From an uncultured Collinsella sp. (lineage in GTDB: Bacteria; Actinomycetota; Coriobacteriia; Coriobacteriales; Coriobacteriaceae), in contig UQID01000012.1 in assembly GCA_900541045.1 (NCBI GenBank), positions 1 to 64,000 of the forward strand: DNA of 64,000 nucleotides, given 5' to 3'. Of the stretch, positions 34,815 through 43,233 are shown piece after piece. Each line of letters starts with the position of its first letter. The first letter of the stretch is position 1. Position numbers and translations under genes: made by a program. The notes under the pieces were generated by a model. That model was not told the origin of the DNA. It saw only the letters and a program-made list of their open reading frames with translations, and ran no database searches.

Positions 34815-35285
34815 GTGAAATACACCGTCGTTTGCGTCGGTAAGCTCAAGGAGCGCTTTTGGAAGGACGCGTGCGCTGAGTACACCAAGCGCCTAGGTGC
34901 CTATGCCAAGGTGGATATCCGCGAGGTGGCCGATATCGACCCGGCTAAGGCGGGCGGCGTGGATGCCGCACGCGACAAGGAGGGGGCGGCGATTCTTGCA
35001 GCCCTGCCGCCTCGAGCGCATGTGATCCTGCTTGCCATTGAGGGCAAAGAGCGCTCGAGCGAGGAGCTTTCGGCCCGTCTCGATGACCTCATGCTGCGAG
35101 GCAACAGCGACATCGCCTTTGTAATCGGCGGATCGGACGGTGTGAACGATGCCGTGCGCGCCCGCGCCGACGAGATGCTCAGCTTTGGACGCATTACCTT
35201 GCCGCATAACCTGGCGCGCGTGGTGCTGCTGGAGCAGGTTTACCGCGCCTGCAAGATCAGCCGTGGCGAGCCGTATCACAAATAG
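34815..35285 (+). CDS. rlmH: 23S rRNA (pseudouridine-1915-N3)-methyltransferase
   Basis: RlmH, a SPOUT-fold dimer of 156 residues, the normal length, that methylates pseudouridine 1915 on assembled ribosomes. Family marks: YTVVCVGKLKERFW at the start, HVILLAIEGKERSSEE, FVIGGSDGV and the C-terminal LEQVYRACKISRGEPYHK. The start is GTG 34815 with AAGGAG upstream. Confidence 0.96.
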   Translation: MKYTVVCVGKLKERFWKDACAEYTKRLGAYAKVDIREVADIDPAKAGGVDAARDKEGAAILAALPPRAHVILLAIEGKERSSEELSARLDDLMLRGNSDIAFVIGGSDGVNDAVRARADEMLSFGRITLPHNLARVVLLEQVYRACKISRGEPYHK

Positions 35286-35358
35286 GTCGGCAATACGAAA
35301 CAATGCCGTGGGACAATAGCCTTCGTTTTGAAGAGCGTGTCTGAGAGGACTATGAGAT

Positions 35359-36129
35359 ATGAAGATCGGATTTGTCGGTTTTGGCAATATGGCGAGCGCT
35401 ATGGCCGATGGCTGGATCGCCGCCGGTGTGGCTGCGAGCGATATGTGCGCCTGCGCGGGCCACTACGACGCCTTGGTTGAGCGTTGTGAGACGCGTGGGA
35501 TGGTTGCCTGTCGTGATGCGGCGGAGGTTGTCGCTGCATCCGATATCGTGGTTACTGCGGTCAAGCCATACATGATCGAGAAGGTCTTCGCTCCGCTCAA
35601 GGACGCTCTAGCCGACAAGGTTGTCCTTTCGGTCGCCTGGACTTGGGATAGCGTCAAGTGGGAGCAGGTCCTGCCGGGTGTCGCGCATATCTCGACGGTG
35701 CCCAACACGCCGGTTTCGGTGGGCGAGGGCGTCATCGCCTGCGAGAAGTCCTCTACGCTCAACGGCGAGCAGCGTGCCGTGGTGCTCGACCTGCTCGGTA
35801 AGCTTGGCACTGTCGTCGAGCTCGACACGAGCCTGCTGTTTGTGGGTGGCACCGTGGGTGGTTGCGCCCCGGCATTTGTCGCCATGGCGATTGAGGCCTT
35901 GGGCGACGCGGCCGTCAAGCACGGTATCCCGCGCGCCGATGCCTATCGCATTGTGAGCCAGATGGTGCTGGGCACGGCAAAGCTGCAGCTTGCGACTGGT
36001 CAGCATCCTGCGGCGATGAAGGATGCCGTATGCTCACCCGGCGGCGCCACCATCAAGGGCGTCGTCGCGCTCGAGGATGCTGGCATGCGCAGCGCCCTGG
36101 TCAAGGCCATCGACGCCACCCTCCAGTAA
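35359..36129 (+). CDS. proC: Pyrroline-5-carboxylate reductase
   Basis: Reduces pyrroline-5-carboxylate to proline with NAD(P)H; 256 residues. The Rossmann start is KIGFVGFGNMASAMADGW and the C-terminal dimerisation domain carries GCAPAFVAMAIEALGDAAV and the signature-like AMKDAVCSPGGATIKGV. The length is slightly short but complete. It stands in its own unit after rlmH, ahead of a terminator with REP-like sequence. Confidence 0.94.
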   Translation: MKIGFVGFGNMASAMADGWIAAGVAASDMCACAGHYDALVERCETRGMVACRDAAEVVAASDIVVTAVKPYMIEKVFAPLKDALADKVVLSVAWTWDSVKWEQVLPGVAHISTVPNTPVSVGEGVIACEKSSTLNGEQRAVVLDLLGKLGTVVELDTSLLFVGGTVGGCAPAFVAMAIEALGDAAVKHGIPRADAYRIVSQMVLGTAKLQLATGQHPAAMKDAVCSPGGATIKGVVALEDAGMRSALVKAIDATLQ

Positions 36130-36169
36130 AACCTGCCATTTAGGGACAGGTTTATTTTGGCAGGTTTTT
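36130..36169 (+). terminator. Terminator of proC with GGGAC-type loop
   Basis: AACCTGCC (36130-36137) pairs with GGCAGGTT (36159-36166), followed by TTTT. The loop contains TAGGGACAGGTTTATTTT. A diverged inverse copy of the whole 31-nt segment lies at 36258-36288, so the intergenic region is bounded by an imperfect inverted repeat. Confidence 0.75.
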
Positions 36170-36195
36170 CCTGCGGTTTTGTATCTTGAGCAAAA

Positions 36196-36234
36196 AGCGC
36201 CCCGCAACTGGATCAATTCCAGTGGCGGGGCGCT
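36196..36234 (-). terminator. Terminator of the small reverse-strand gene
   Basis: AGCGCCCCGC (36196-36205) pairs with GCGGGGCGCT (36225-36234), with an inner ACTGGA/TCCAGT stem. Reading on the reverse strand it is followed by TTTTT. Confidence 0.82.
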
Positions 36235-36286
36235 TGCGTTTGTCCAGATAAAACCGACCAAAATAAGCCTGTCTCTTTTTGGCAGG

Positions 36287-36460
36287 CTAGTCCCAGAAGC
36301 CGTCTTGATCGTCCTCGTCCTTGGGGCCGCGGTCGACATACATCTTATGGGTGCGCTTCTCCATTACAAAGGCAAGAATCGCAAACAGTAGGATGCCGCC
36401 GGCGAAAAGGATGGCAAAACCGGTGCGGGTGCCAAACAAAAAGGAAAAAACTGCGTCCAT
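36287..36460 (-). CDS. Small single-pass membrane protein, 57 residues
   Basis: A short gene on the reverse strand between proC and serS. It starts MDAVFSFLFGTRTG, has one hydrophobic helix (about residues 14-33, FAILFAGGILLFAILAFVM) and ends with a charged tail (DRGPKDEDDQDGFWD). AAGAAGG is placed 6 bases before the ATG and a reverse-strand terminator follows, which together support a real gene. I do not know its function; a small conserved coriobacterial membrane protein is likely. Confidence 0.72.
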   Translation of the reverse strand: MDAVFSFLFGTRTGFAILFAGGILLFAILAFVMEKRTHKMYVDRGPKDEDDQDGFWD

Positions 36461-36571
36461 TGGGTGCCTTCTTGCGTAGTTGGGTTGGGTCGTAAACGCT
36501 CATAAGTATATACTTGCCCATACATGTACAAGGTTGCAACCTAAATGGAATGTATATCGCCGGAGGATCTA

Positions 36572-37855
36572 ATGCTTGATATCAAGTTTGTTCGCGAGAA
36601 CCCCGATGCCATCGATACCGCCATGGCCAACCGCCAGACGTCTTGGGATCGAGAGAAGTTCTTCGAGCTCGACGACGAGCGCCGTGCCGTCATCACCGAG
36701 GTCGAGGAGCTCCAGGCCACGCGTAATGCCGAGTCCAAGAAGATCGGCGCCCTGATGAAGGAGGGCAAGAAGGACGAGGCCGAGGCCGCCAAGGAGGCCG
36801 TGCGCGCCGTCAACGAGAAGATTGACGGTCTGGCCGAGCGCCGCACCGCTCTCGAGCAGGAGCAGTACGACTTTATGGCTCACCTTCCCAACATCCCTTG
36901 CGAGGCCACGCCGTACGGCAAGGACGAGGACGAGAACATCGAGCGCCGTCGTTGGGGCACCCCGCGCGAGTTCGACTTCGACTTTAAGCCGCACTGGGAC
37001 CTGGGCACCGACCTCGACATCCTCGATTTCGAGCGCGGCAACAAGCTCTCCGGTAGCCGCTTTACCGTTCTCGGTGGCGCCGGCGCCCGTCTTGAGCGCG
37101 CCCTCATCAACTTCTTCCTTGACACGCACACCAGCCGTGGCTTTAAGGAGTGGTGGCCGCCCATCGTCGTCAAGCGTCAGACCATGTTTGGCACGGGTCA
37201 GCTGCCCAAGTTCGAGGACGACGCCTATCACGTCTCGGGCGACAACTTCCTGATCCCCACCGCCGAGGTCGTGCTTACCAACCTGCACGCCGGCGAGGTT
37301 CTCGATGCTGATACCCTGCCGCGCCGCTACACCGCCTTCACCCCCTGCTTCCGCGAGGAGGCCGGCTCCGCTGGTCGCGACACCCGCGGTATCATCCGCC
37401 AGCACGAGTTCGACAAGGTCGAGATGGTCAAGTTTGCCAAGCCGGAGGAGTCCGACGAGGAGCTCGAGAGCATGACCGCCGAGGCCGAGTTCCTGCTTCA
37501 GCAGCTGGGCCTTCCGTATCGCGTGATTAGCCTGTGCACCGGCGACCTGGGCTTCTCTGCCCGTCAGACCTACGACATCGAGGTCTGGCTGCCGAGCTAC
37601 AACGCCTACAAAGAGATCAGCTCCTGCTCTAACTGCGGCGATTTCCAGGCCCGTCGCGCCAACATCAAGTATCGCGACCCCGAGAACTTCAAGGGCTCGC
37701 GCTACCTGCACACCCTCAACGGTTCCGGCCTGCCGGCTGGCCGCACCATGGCCGCCATTCTGGAGAACTACCAGAACGCCGACGGCACCATCACGATCCC
37801 CGAGGTTCTGCGTCCCTACATGGGCGGCCTCGAGAAGATCGAGCCGGTCGCGTAA
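36572..37855 (+). CDS. serS: Seryl-tRNA synthetase
   Basis: A class II synthetase of 427 residues that charges tRNA-Ser (and tRNA-Sec if present). The N-terminal long coiled-coil arm (about 1-110) binds the long variable arm of tRNA-Ser; the core has [28 protein letters not shown] (motif 2, longer than shown parts) and [18 protein letters not shown] (motif 3). I chose ATG 36572 ([15 protein letters not shown] upstream) over the longer frame from 36545. No T-box is seen upstream. Confidence 0.96.
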   Translation: MLDIKFVRENPDAIDTAMANRQTSWDREKFFELDDERRAVITEVEELQATRNAESKKIGALMKEGKKDEAEAAKEAVRAVNEKIDGLAERRTALEQEQYDFMAHLPNIPCEATPYGKDEDENIERRRWGTPREFDFDFKPHWDLGTDLDILDFERGNKLSGSRFTVLGGAGARLERALINFFLDTHTSRGFKEWWPPIVVKRQTMFGTGQLPKFEDDAYHVSGDNFLIPTAEVVLTNLHAGEVLDADTLPRRYTAFTPCFREEAGSAGRDTRGIIRQHEFDKVEMVKFAKPEESDEELESMTAEAEFLLQQLGLPYRVISLCTGDLGFSARQTYDIEVWLPSYNAYKEISSCSNCGDFQARRANIKYRDPENFKGSRYLHTLNGSGLPAGRTMAAILENYQNADGTITIPEVLRPYMGGLEKIEPVA

Positions 37856-37878
37856 GCTAGCTGCATAGGCGATTTGCG

Positions 37879-37907
37879 AGGGCGCTCCTTTTAGGGGCGC
37901 CCTTTTT
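37879..37907 (+). terminator. Terminator of serS
   Basis: AGGGCGCTCC (37879-37888) pairs with GGGGCGCCCT (37894-37903), followed by TTTTT. Confidence 0.88.
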
Positions 37908-38026
37908 GTGTACGGCTATACCATGCCGTGCGGACAGCTCGATAGAAAACACACGAACAAACGTTCTGTATACAGCCATTTACCTGCTATGCTTTTGCTA
38001 GCTAAGAGCAAGAGAAAGGGGATGTG

Positions 38027-38404
38027 ATGGAGCTGTTCGACGAGCGGGTTGTTTTGTTCCAGAGCGATGAGGGCGGGGAGCACCTGCTGGTAACGTGCGA
38101 GCCGTCGGGTATGGGTGGCTTGGTGGTTCGGCAGACGAGTGAGGGGCCATTGACGCAATGGTGCTATGAGGAGTCGCCGCATGTGGTCGAGACGTTTGTG
38201 GCGCATGAGGCGCTTGTTGTCCTTGAGCACTTCTATGGTGTTGGAACTTCTAATCAGGTGGCCCGAATGCTGAGCATCTCGTTTGCTGACTACGACTGTG
38301 CCCAACGGGTGCGGTCGCTTCTGGGGGAGCTCGGTGCTGGGTTCGATGTAGTTGAAAAACCGATTGATCGTATGGGGGACATTGGCGCATGCGGAGCTGC
38401 GTGA
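38027..38404 (+). CDS. Hypothetical protein
   Basis: A 125-residue protein I do not recognise. It is soluble and acidic, starting MELFDERVVLFQSDEGGEHLL, with a central mixed alpha/beta part (VVETFVAHEALVVLEHFYGVG) and a C-terminal helix. No motif stands out. AAAGGGGA precedes; GTG 38024 is an alternative start. It is followed by tRNA-Arg on the same strand. It lacks any clear operon partner. Confidence 0.6.
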   Translation: MELFDERVVLFQSDEGGEHLLVTCEPSGMGGLVVRQTSEGPLTQWCYEESPHVVETFVAHEALVVLEHFYGVGTSNQVARMLSISFADYDCAQRVRSLLGELGAGFDVVEKPIDRMGDIGACGAA

Positions 38405-38437
38405 GGAACATATTCTCCAAAAAGTTTGAGATTGTGC

Positions 38438-38467
38438 TTGACTCCAACTAACTAAAGTGGTTTTATA
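38438..38467 (+). promoter_or_regulatory. Promoter of tRNA-Arg
   Basis: TTGACT (38438-38443), 18 bp, TTTATA (38462-38467), 11 bp before the tRNA. Confidence 0.7.
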
Positions 38468-38478
38468 TGTCTTGCGCT

Positions 38479-38555
38479 GCGGCGTTACCTCAGCTGGATA
38501 GAGGGTCTGACTACGAATCAGAACGTCATAGGTTCGAATCCTATACGCCGCACCA
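38479..38555 (+). tRNA. tRNA-Arg (ACG)
   Basis: A 77-nt tRNA with encoded CCA. Acceptor GCGGCGT/ACGCCGC, anticodon stem TCTGA/TCAGA with loop CTACGAA (anticodon ACG, expected to be edited to ICG), T-loop TTCGAAT. Its 3' end and terminator are duplicated 190 bp downstream. Confidence 0.97.
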
Positions 38556-38790
38556 ATCGAACTTGAAGCCTCCGGCAACGGGGGCTTTTCTTATATGGCA
38601 ACACCGCATGGATTCGAACCTCGGTCGAGGCGCGAGCGTGAAGCGGACGCGGAGCGTCCGTAGCGAGCGGGCGAGCGCGCCGGCAGGCGGGCGAAGCCGG
38701 TGCGGATCCGCGAAGCGGATGCGCGGAATCCTATACGCCGCACCAATTGAAATCGAAAGCCTCCGGTAACGGGGGCTTTTCTTTTATGGC
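38536..38790 (+). mobile_element. tRNA-Arg 3'-end repeat element (period 190 bp)
   Basis: Same architecture as at tRNA-Leu. The segment 38536-38599 (3' T-stem, acceptor, CCA, terminator AGCCTCC/GGGGGCT) recurs at 38726-38790 with a few changes. Between them are an exact inverse copy of the T-arm (38610-38621 against 38530-38541) and the 99-nt core (38629-38727). Both terminators keep their stems and T-runs. The flanking repeats are specific to this tRNA, whereas the core is shared, so the unit adapts to its host tRNA. Confidence 0.8.
38629..38727 (+). repeat. 99-nt structured core, copy 2
   Basis: The homologue of 33635-33733. Hairpin 1 here is CGGACGC-GGA-GCGTCCG: three pairs changed from A-T to C-G or G-C on both sides compared with copy 1. 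Hairpin 2 keeps pairing through one G-C to G-T change. Confidence 0.82.
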
Positions 38791-38936
38791 GGCATTCGAC
38801 ACCAGAAGCTCGACTGGAATCGTGCGCCGCCGTCCGCGGGAGACTATTTCTTATCGACTCGTGTAAGATTCCGAGTAGGTGTCGCGGCCCATCCGCGACC
38901 ACTCCTTCTTTCAACGACTGATCAGGGTGATATTTC

Positions 38937-41378
38937 GTGGCAGAGCGTCCGACATACAAGCTCAGGTTTCTCGACCCCAAAAAGCGTTTTCCATCGATGC
39001 CAGAGCAGCCTGCGGGGCGCTCATATGGTGTTGTCTGGAAAGTCTTTGGCGAGGACCCCAAAGAGTCGTGCTATGTCGTCGAATTCGTCGGCAAAACTCA
39101 CATATCGCTCTTGGGCTACGTGAGCGTGTCGGGCAAGGTTTATAAGGTTGACCGCCCTGTTCGGGAAGTACCGTTGCCCGAGGACCCTGACATGGAGCTG
39201 GTCCTTCACGAGTCCGATTCCAGTATTGGCGAGATTATGGTGAGGGAAGCTAACGGTGCAATGCGCGCGTGTGCGCGAACTGCCGGCTCTCCCGAAGGCC
39301 CCATGCGCGAGCAGTCCGACCACGAGACATGGAATTCGACCCGCGCCCTTCCTTACGGCGAGTTCATGGCCTCGATGTTCTTGCGCTACGTGATATTTGC
39401 CAACTCCGAAAGCGCTCTTGCGAACACGACGGGCGTCGACGGTCTCGATGTAGACATGCAAAACGTTGTCGACAAGATCAAACTCGTAAAGTTGCCCGAG
39501 CCGGTCGAGGTGTTTTTGGGCTTTGACACGGCACCGCTCCCCGATGCTATCGAGACGCTGCTTTACCGTGTTGACCATGCCGAGAATCCGAGCGGTATCG
39601 AGCGCTATGCCGCCGCTCTTATGAGCGAGATCGACTTGCCCCGCCTGCGCACCATTGCTGCCAAGTCCGAAATGAGCCTAGCGCGCATCGACCGCTCAAA
39701 GCTGTTCTATCTCAATTTTGATCGTAGCCTGCTGGACCAGGACGAGATTGACATGCTGCTTGCCATCGAGTGCCGTCTCAACCGCCTCTCCGGCATCCTT
39801 GAGCGCATCGGGGCTGGATTGGTCCCCGCGGCATCCTCGCCGAGCCTTGAGGGCTGCGCGCTCTTTGATGCGTGGCATATCGCCAAGACAACCAACGATG
39901 TTCCCCGACTGCTCGATACGACCTCGAGCGACAACCCGTGGGGCAAACCCGGAACGGTAGCTTGCCAGCCGGGCGGTGAGTGGGATGTGCGTACCCGCTT
40001 CGCGCGTATCGTCGAGGCGCTTAACGTGGTCACACGGCTCGACTATACCTATCGGGCAAACGTTGCCGAGGGGATTATGCTCGTTCGGTTTGGGCACTCT
40101 GTCGTGGATGCCATGCCACAGCGTGAATACGACGCTCAGGAGGATGTCTGGCGCGAGTTGGACGAGAACGCGCGTGTGATTTGGGCCGCGGAGCACGACG
40201 CGCGCGTGGCGCTTACGCTGGCAGCGGCTTGCTTTGCCGCAGGTGCCTGCATTGCGCGCTGCTATGTTCAGATTGCGGCTCCCGACGGCGAGCAGGGCGA
40301 GCGCGTCATTGCAACATATTCCTTTGGGCGTGCGGCCTATCTGGCCAATTGCGTGCCTGTCGCCAAGGATCTTGAGAGCATGGATATGGACGATATGCCG
40401 TGCAAGCGCATGCTTGAGGCATATGAGTCGGATGCGCCGGATGCGATTGAGCCTGCGGAGGTTCACGTTCGCCCGCGTGACGACCACCGTTCGCTGCCGC
40501 CGGCGTTGCGCGACCTGCTGCTTGCCGATACGGCTGATGAGCTCGAGGTCATGGAGATGGACGATGACCCGTATGTGGCGCGCGTCGTTGAGTTGCGCGA
40601 GCAGGCAAAAGTTGACCGTGCAAGCGCGTTTGAGGGCTTCTCCCGTCTTGTTGAGGAGCTGGAGGCCAAGTGTGCCGTTGCCGAGCTTTTGGCAACGGGT
40701 CCGGTCCAGACGCAGTTTTGCGACAACCAGCTGGTACGCATGGTGCTGCCGGTAATGGAGGAAGACCGCTCCGTTCGTATTTTGCGTGCTCCCGATGCGC
40801 TGTACTTTGCCCAGCACGAGATCTGCAGTTATTACGCCGAGCAGGAGGATTTTGAACGGGCATTGCCCGAGGTGCGTCGTCTTTACGATCTGGCTCGCTC
40901 GTCCATGCAGTCGCACTTTGCGCTCATCAACGTGCTGGCGCGCCTGGAGCGCTTTGACGAGATTATCGAGGTGGCGCGCCACGGCCTGCGCATTGCCAGT
41001 GACCGTTCCGCAATCGGTTATCTGTTCTATCGTCTGGCGTTTGCCTATTGGAACTGCGACCAGCTCGAGCTCGCGTTGGCGTGCTACCGCCTCGTGCCGC
41101 GCGGCGAGGAGTCGGGTGGTAGCGCGCTGGAAGAAATGCAGGGCCTTATGAACGAGATGGGCGTCAATGAGCCGCCGACGTTCGAGGATGCGGTTGAGAC
41201 CATCCGTAAGGCCGGGCTCGAGCTGCCTCCCGTGTCCGCCGTGACCAACCAGCTGGCGGATGCCGCCGTGCAGCTGGTCGATAACGGCTTCTTTTTCCTG
41301 GCGCGCGTCTGCATCTTCCAAATGTGGCGCACCATGGGCAACGATGAGCTCGGCTCCCTCAGTCGCTCGCTGGGGTAG
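38937..41378 (+). CDS. Large TPR-repeat protein of unknown function
   Basis: An 813-residue protein that I do not recognise. The first 60 residues (FLDPKKRFPSMPEQPAGRSYGVVWKVFGED region) form a beta-rich start; a middle helical region follows; residues about 620-740 look like tetratricopeptide repeats (YFAQHEICSYYAEQEDFERAL, FALINVLARLERFDEIIEVA, FYRLAFAYWNCDQLELALACY). No signal peptide or membrane helix is evident, so it is probably cytosolic and acts by protein contacts. GTG 38937 is the first plausible start. It stands alone between tRNA-Arg and tRNA-Ser. Function unknown. Confidence 0.75.
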   Translation: MAERPTYKLRFLDPKKRFPSMPEQPAGRSYGVVWKVFGEDPKESCYVVEFVGKTHISLLGYVSVSGKVYKVDRPVREVPLPEDPDMELVLHESDSSIGEIMVREANGAMRACARTAGSPEGPMREQSDHETWNSTRALPYGEFMASMFLRYVIFANSESALANTTGVDGLDVDMQNVVDKIKLVKLPEPVEVFLGFDTAPLPDAIETLLYRVDHAENPSGIERYAAALMSEIDLPRLRTIAAKSEMSLARIDRSKLFYLNFDRSLLDQDEIDMLLAIECRLNRLSGILERIGAGLVPAASSPSLEGCALFDAWHIAKTTNDVPRLLDTTSSDNPWGKPGTVACQPGGEWDVRTRFARIVEALNVVTRLDYTYRANVAEGIMLVRFGHSVVDAMPQREYDAQEDVWRELDENARVIWAAEHDARVALTLAAACFAAGACIARCYVQIAAPDGEQGERVIATYSFGRAAYLANCVPVAKDLESMDMDDMPCKRMLEAYESDAPDAIEPAEVHVRPRDDHRSLPPALRDLLLADTADELEVMEMDDDPYVARVVELREQAKVDRASAFEGFSRLVEELEAKCAVAELLATGPVQTQFCDNQLVRMVLPVMEEDRSVRILRAPDALYFAQHEICSYYAEQEDFERALPEVRRLYDLARSSMQSHFALINVLARLERFDEIIEVARHGLRIASDRSAIGYLFYRLAFAYWNCDQLELALACYRLVPRGEESGGSALEEMQGLMNEMGVNEPPTFEDAVETIRKAGLELPPVSAVTNQLADAAVQLVDNGFFFLARVCIFQMWRTMGNDELGSLSRSLG

Positions 41379-41428
41379 GGGCGAAAACTGCAAGGAGGAA
41401 AGGCCGCTAGGCAATTAGAAATTCCCTC

Positions 41429-41457
41429 TTGCCCAACTTCGACTGTTTGGTTACTAT
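41429..41457 (+). promoter_or_regulatory. Promoter of tRNA-Ser
   Basis: TTGCCC (41429-41434), 17 bp, TACTAT (41452-41457), 14 bp before the tRNA. Confidence 0.7.
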
Positions 41458-41471
41458 AGAACGGCTGTTAC

Positions 41472-41562
41472 GGAGAGCTGACCGAGAGGCCGAAGGTGCT
41501 CGCCTGCTAAGCGAGTATGCCCCAAAAGGGCATCTGGGGTTCGAATCCCCAGCTCTCCGCCA
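41472..41562 (+). tRNA. tRNA-Ser (GCT)
   Basis: A class II tRNA of 91 nt with encoded CCA. Acceptor GGAGAGC/GCTCTCC, anticodon stem CTCGC/GCGAG with loop CTGCTAA (anticodon GCT), long variable arm and T-loop TTCGAAT. Confidence 0.97.
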
Positions 41563-41577
41563 GTATGAATTGAAAGA

Positions 41578-41601
41578 AGGGTCCCATTTGGGGCCCTTTT
41601 T
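41578..41601 (+). terminator. Terminator of tRNA-Ser
   Basis: AGGGTCCC (41578-41585) pairs with GGGGCCCT (41590-41597) with one T-G pair, followed by TTTT. Confidence 0.82.
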
Positions 41602-41617
41602 GGTGTTGAGAAAGGAG

Positions 41618-41633
41618 GCTGGGGATTCGAACC
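41618..41633 (-). repeat. Inverted copy of the tRNA-Ser T-arm
   Basis: GCTGGGGATTCGAACC is the exact inverse of 41538-41553 in tRNA-Ser, and the match continues weakly into GGAG before it. It lies just after the tRNA terminator, as the inverted T-arms do at tRNA-Leu and tRNA-Arg, but no 99-nt core or direct repeat follows. Confidence 0.8.
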
Positions 41634-41636
41634 CTC

Positions 41637-41666
41637 AAAAAAGGAGGCATCCTTTCGGACACCTCC
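41637..41666 (-). terminator. Terminator of the D-Ala-D-Ala carboxypeptidase gene
   Basis: GGAGGCATCC (41643-41652) pairs with GGACACCTCC (41657-41666) around TTTC; on the reverse strand it is followed by TTTTTT (A-run 41637-41642). Confidence 0.88.
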
Positions 41667-41693
41667 TTTCAGCGAGTGTATTGTTCCTCGACC

Positions 41694-43034
41694 TTACACC
41701 TCGGGTGCCTTGGCTATGGTTTCGCTTTCTGCCGTAAGCGGGCGATTGTCGATGCGGCGGCCCAGGCGGTCGAGCTTCACAAGGAGCCACTCAATGGGAT
41801 TCGGCCCCGAGCCTTCCTCGTCGGCAACCAAATCCATGACGGCAATCTTGGTGCCGTCTTGCTTGAGCGTCACGCTACCCACCTTGTCGCCTACATGTAC
41901 CGTGCCCGAAAGGTCATCATAGGTAACCTTCTCGGTCACCTCTCCGGCAAGCGCAAAGACGGTCGCCTGAGCTGCGGGATCGGCGAGCGTGGCATCGATC
42001 GTCTTGTCCGTCCAATCGGTCTGGCCAATGCGCGCGATGAGCGGATTGCCGTTGGCAGTCTTTTCCTGCGTGTTGGCGATCGCAACCGTCACCTTGTGGC
42101 CGTAGTACCAGTTGGCAAGGGCGGCCGTGTCGGCAAAGCGCTGATCGGTGGTGCTGGAGTTCAAGACGACGGTGTAGGTCTCGTCGCCATCGCGGTTGTA
42201 GGCTGCCGTAAAGCAATAGCCGGCATCGTCGGTGGTGCCGGTCTTACCGCCGATATTGCCGTCCTGCCCCAGCAGCTCATTGTGCGTATCCATGGAATGC
42301 GAATGGTCGGAACCGTCGGCGCCCGTAACCTCAATCCAGGAATTATCGCTCGCCACGATTTCGCGGAACGTGTCGTTCTTCATTGCCTCCTGCATCATCA
42401 GGGCTACATCGTGCGCGGTGGAGTGCATGTTACCGGCCCACTCATCAAAGTCCAGACCGTGCGGATTCTCAAAAAGCGTTCCCGTGCAGCCGAGCTCTTG
42501 AGCACGTTCGTTCATGGCCTTTACAAAGGTGGCCACGGCGTCCTTGGTCTTGGGGTCGATCTTTTTGCCCACGTGCTCGGCAAGCGCGATGGCGGCGTCG
42601 TTGCCCGAGGGAATCATCAGGCCGCGCAGGGCCTGTTTTACTGTGAGCTCGTCGCCTTCGAGCAAGCCGGCGGTCGAATTACCCACGGTGGCTGCGGCGT
42701 TGCTCACCGTGACCTTCTCGTCCATTTTGCAGTTCTCGACGGTCAGAATCGCAGTCATGACCTTGGTAATTGAGGCGATCTTGACCTGCTCGTCGGCACT
42801 TCGGGCGTAATAGACGGAACCGTCCTTGCTCATGACGATGGCGTTGGTCGCATCGATATCGGGCAGATTCTCGGCCGTGATGCCGCGGGCGTCGGCGGTC
42901 TTGCCGCAAACGATATCAGTCGTAAGCACCTGGGCGTTGGCGATAGACGGCACGCCGGCAGCAAGGGCGAGAGCGCAGGCAATGCCGGCGATCAGTTGCG
43001 CGGAGCGCTTTACAAGAGAACTAAGGGTCTTCAC
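41694..43034 (-). CDS. dacA: D-alanyl-D-alanine carboxypeptidase (PBP5/DacA type)
   Basis: A low-molecular-mass penicillin-binding protein that trims the terminal D-Ala from peptidoglycan stem peptides outside the membrane; 446 residues. Signal peptide KRSAQLIAGIACALALA...ANA, then the serine-peptidase triad motifs SITK, SGN and KTGT, in the S11 order, and a C-terminal beta domain. I chose GTG 43034, which gives a normal signal peptide; the much longer frame from 43274 runs through the promoter, whose -10 TATACT lies at 43079-43074. Divergent from a VanRS-like pair, which may control it. Confidence 0.9.
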   Translation of the reverse strand: MKTLSSLVKRSAQLIAGIACALALAAGVPSIANAQVLTTDIVCGKTADARGITAENLPDIDATNAIVMSKDGSVYYARSADEQVKIASITKVMTAILTVENCKMDEKVTVSNAAATVGNSTAGLLEGDELTVKQALRGLMIPSGNDAAIALAEHVGKKIDPKTKDAVATFVKAMNERAQELGCTGTLFENPHGLDFDEWAGNMHSTAHDVALMMQEAMKNDTFREIVASDNSWIEVTGADGSDHSHSMDTHNELLGQDGNIGGKTGTTDDAGYCFTAAYNRDGDETYTVVLNSSTTDQRFADTAALANWYYGHKVTVAIANTQEKTANGNPLIARIGQTDWTDKTIDATLADPAAQATVFALAGEVTEKVTYDDLSGTVHVGDKVGSVTLKQDGTKIAVMDLVADEEGSGPNPIEWLLVKLDRLGRRIDNRPLTAESETIAKAPEV

Positions 43035-43233
43035 AGATTTCGCTTTCGACGGGATGGTCTCTTTAGAGTTCAAAGTATATCGTTTACCGGCGTGGACAAT
43101 CAGTGCGCGGGCGTGCGCGGCCCATGTCTGCGCCCGAACGGACGCATAGGTGCTTAAGGTCGACTTAAACGACCGCGCTTGTTGTGTGTGGCGCGCGCTG
43201 CCTCGGGCATAATGGAGCGCGAGAGGAGCACGC

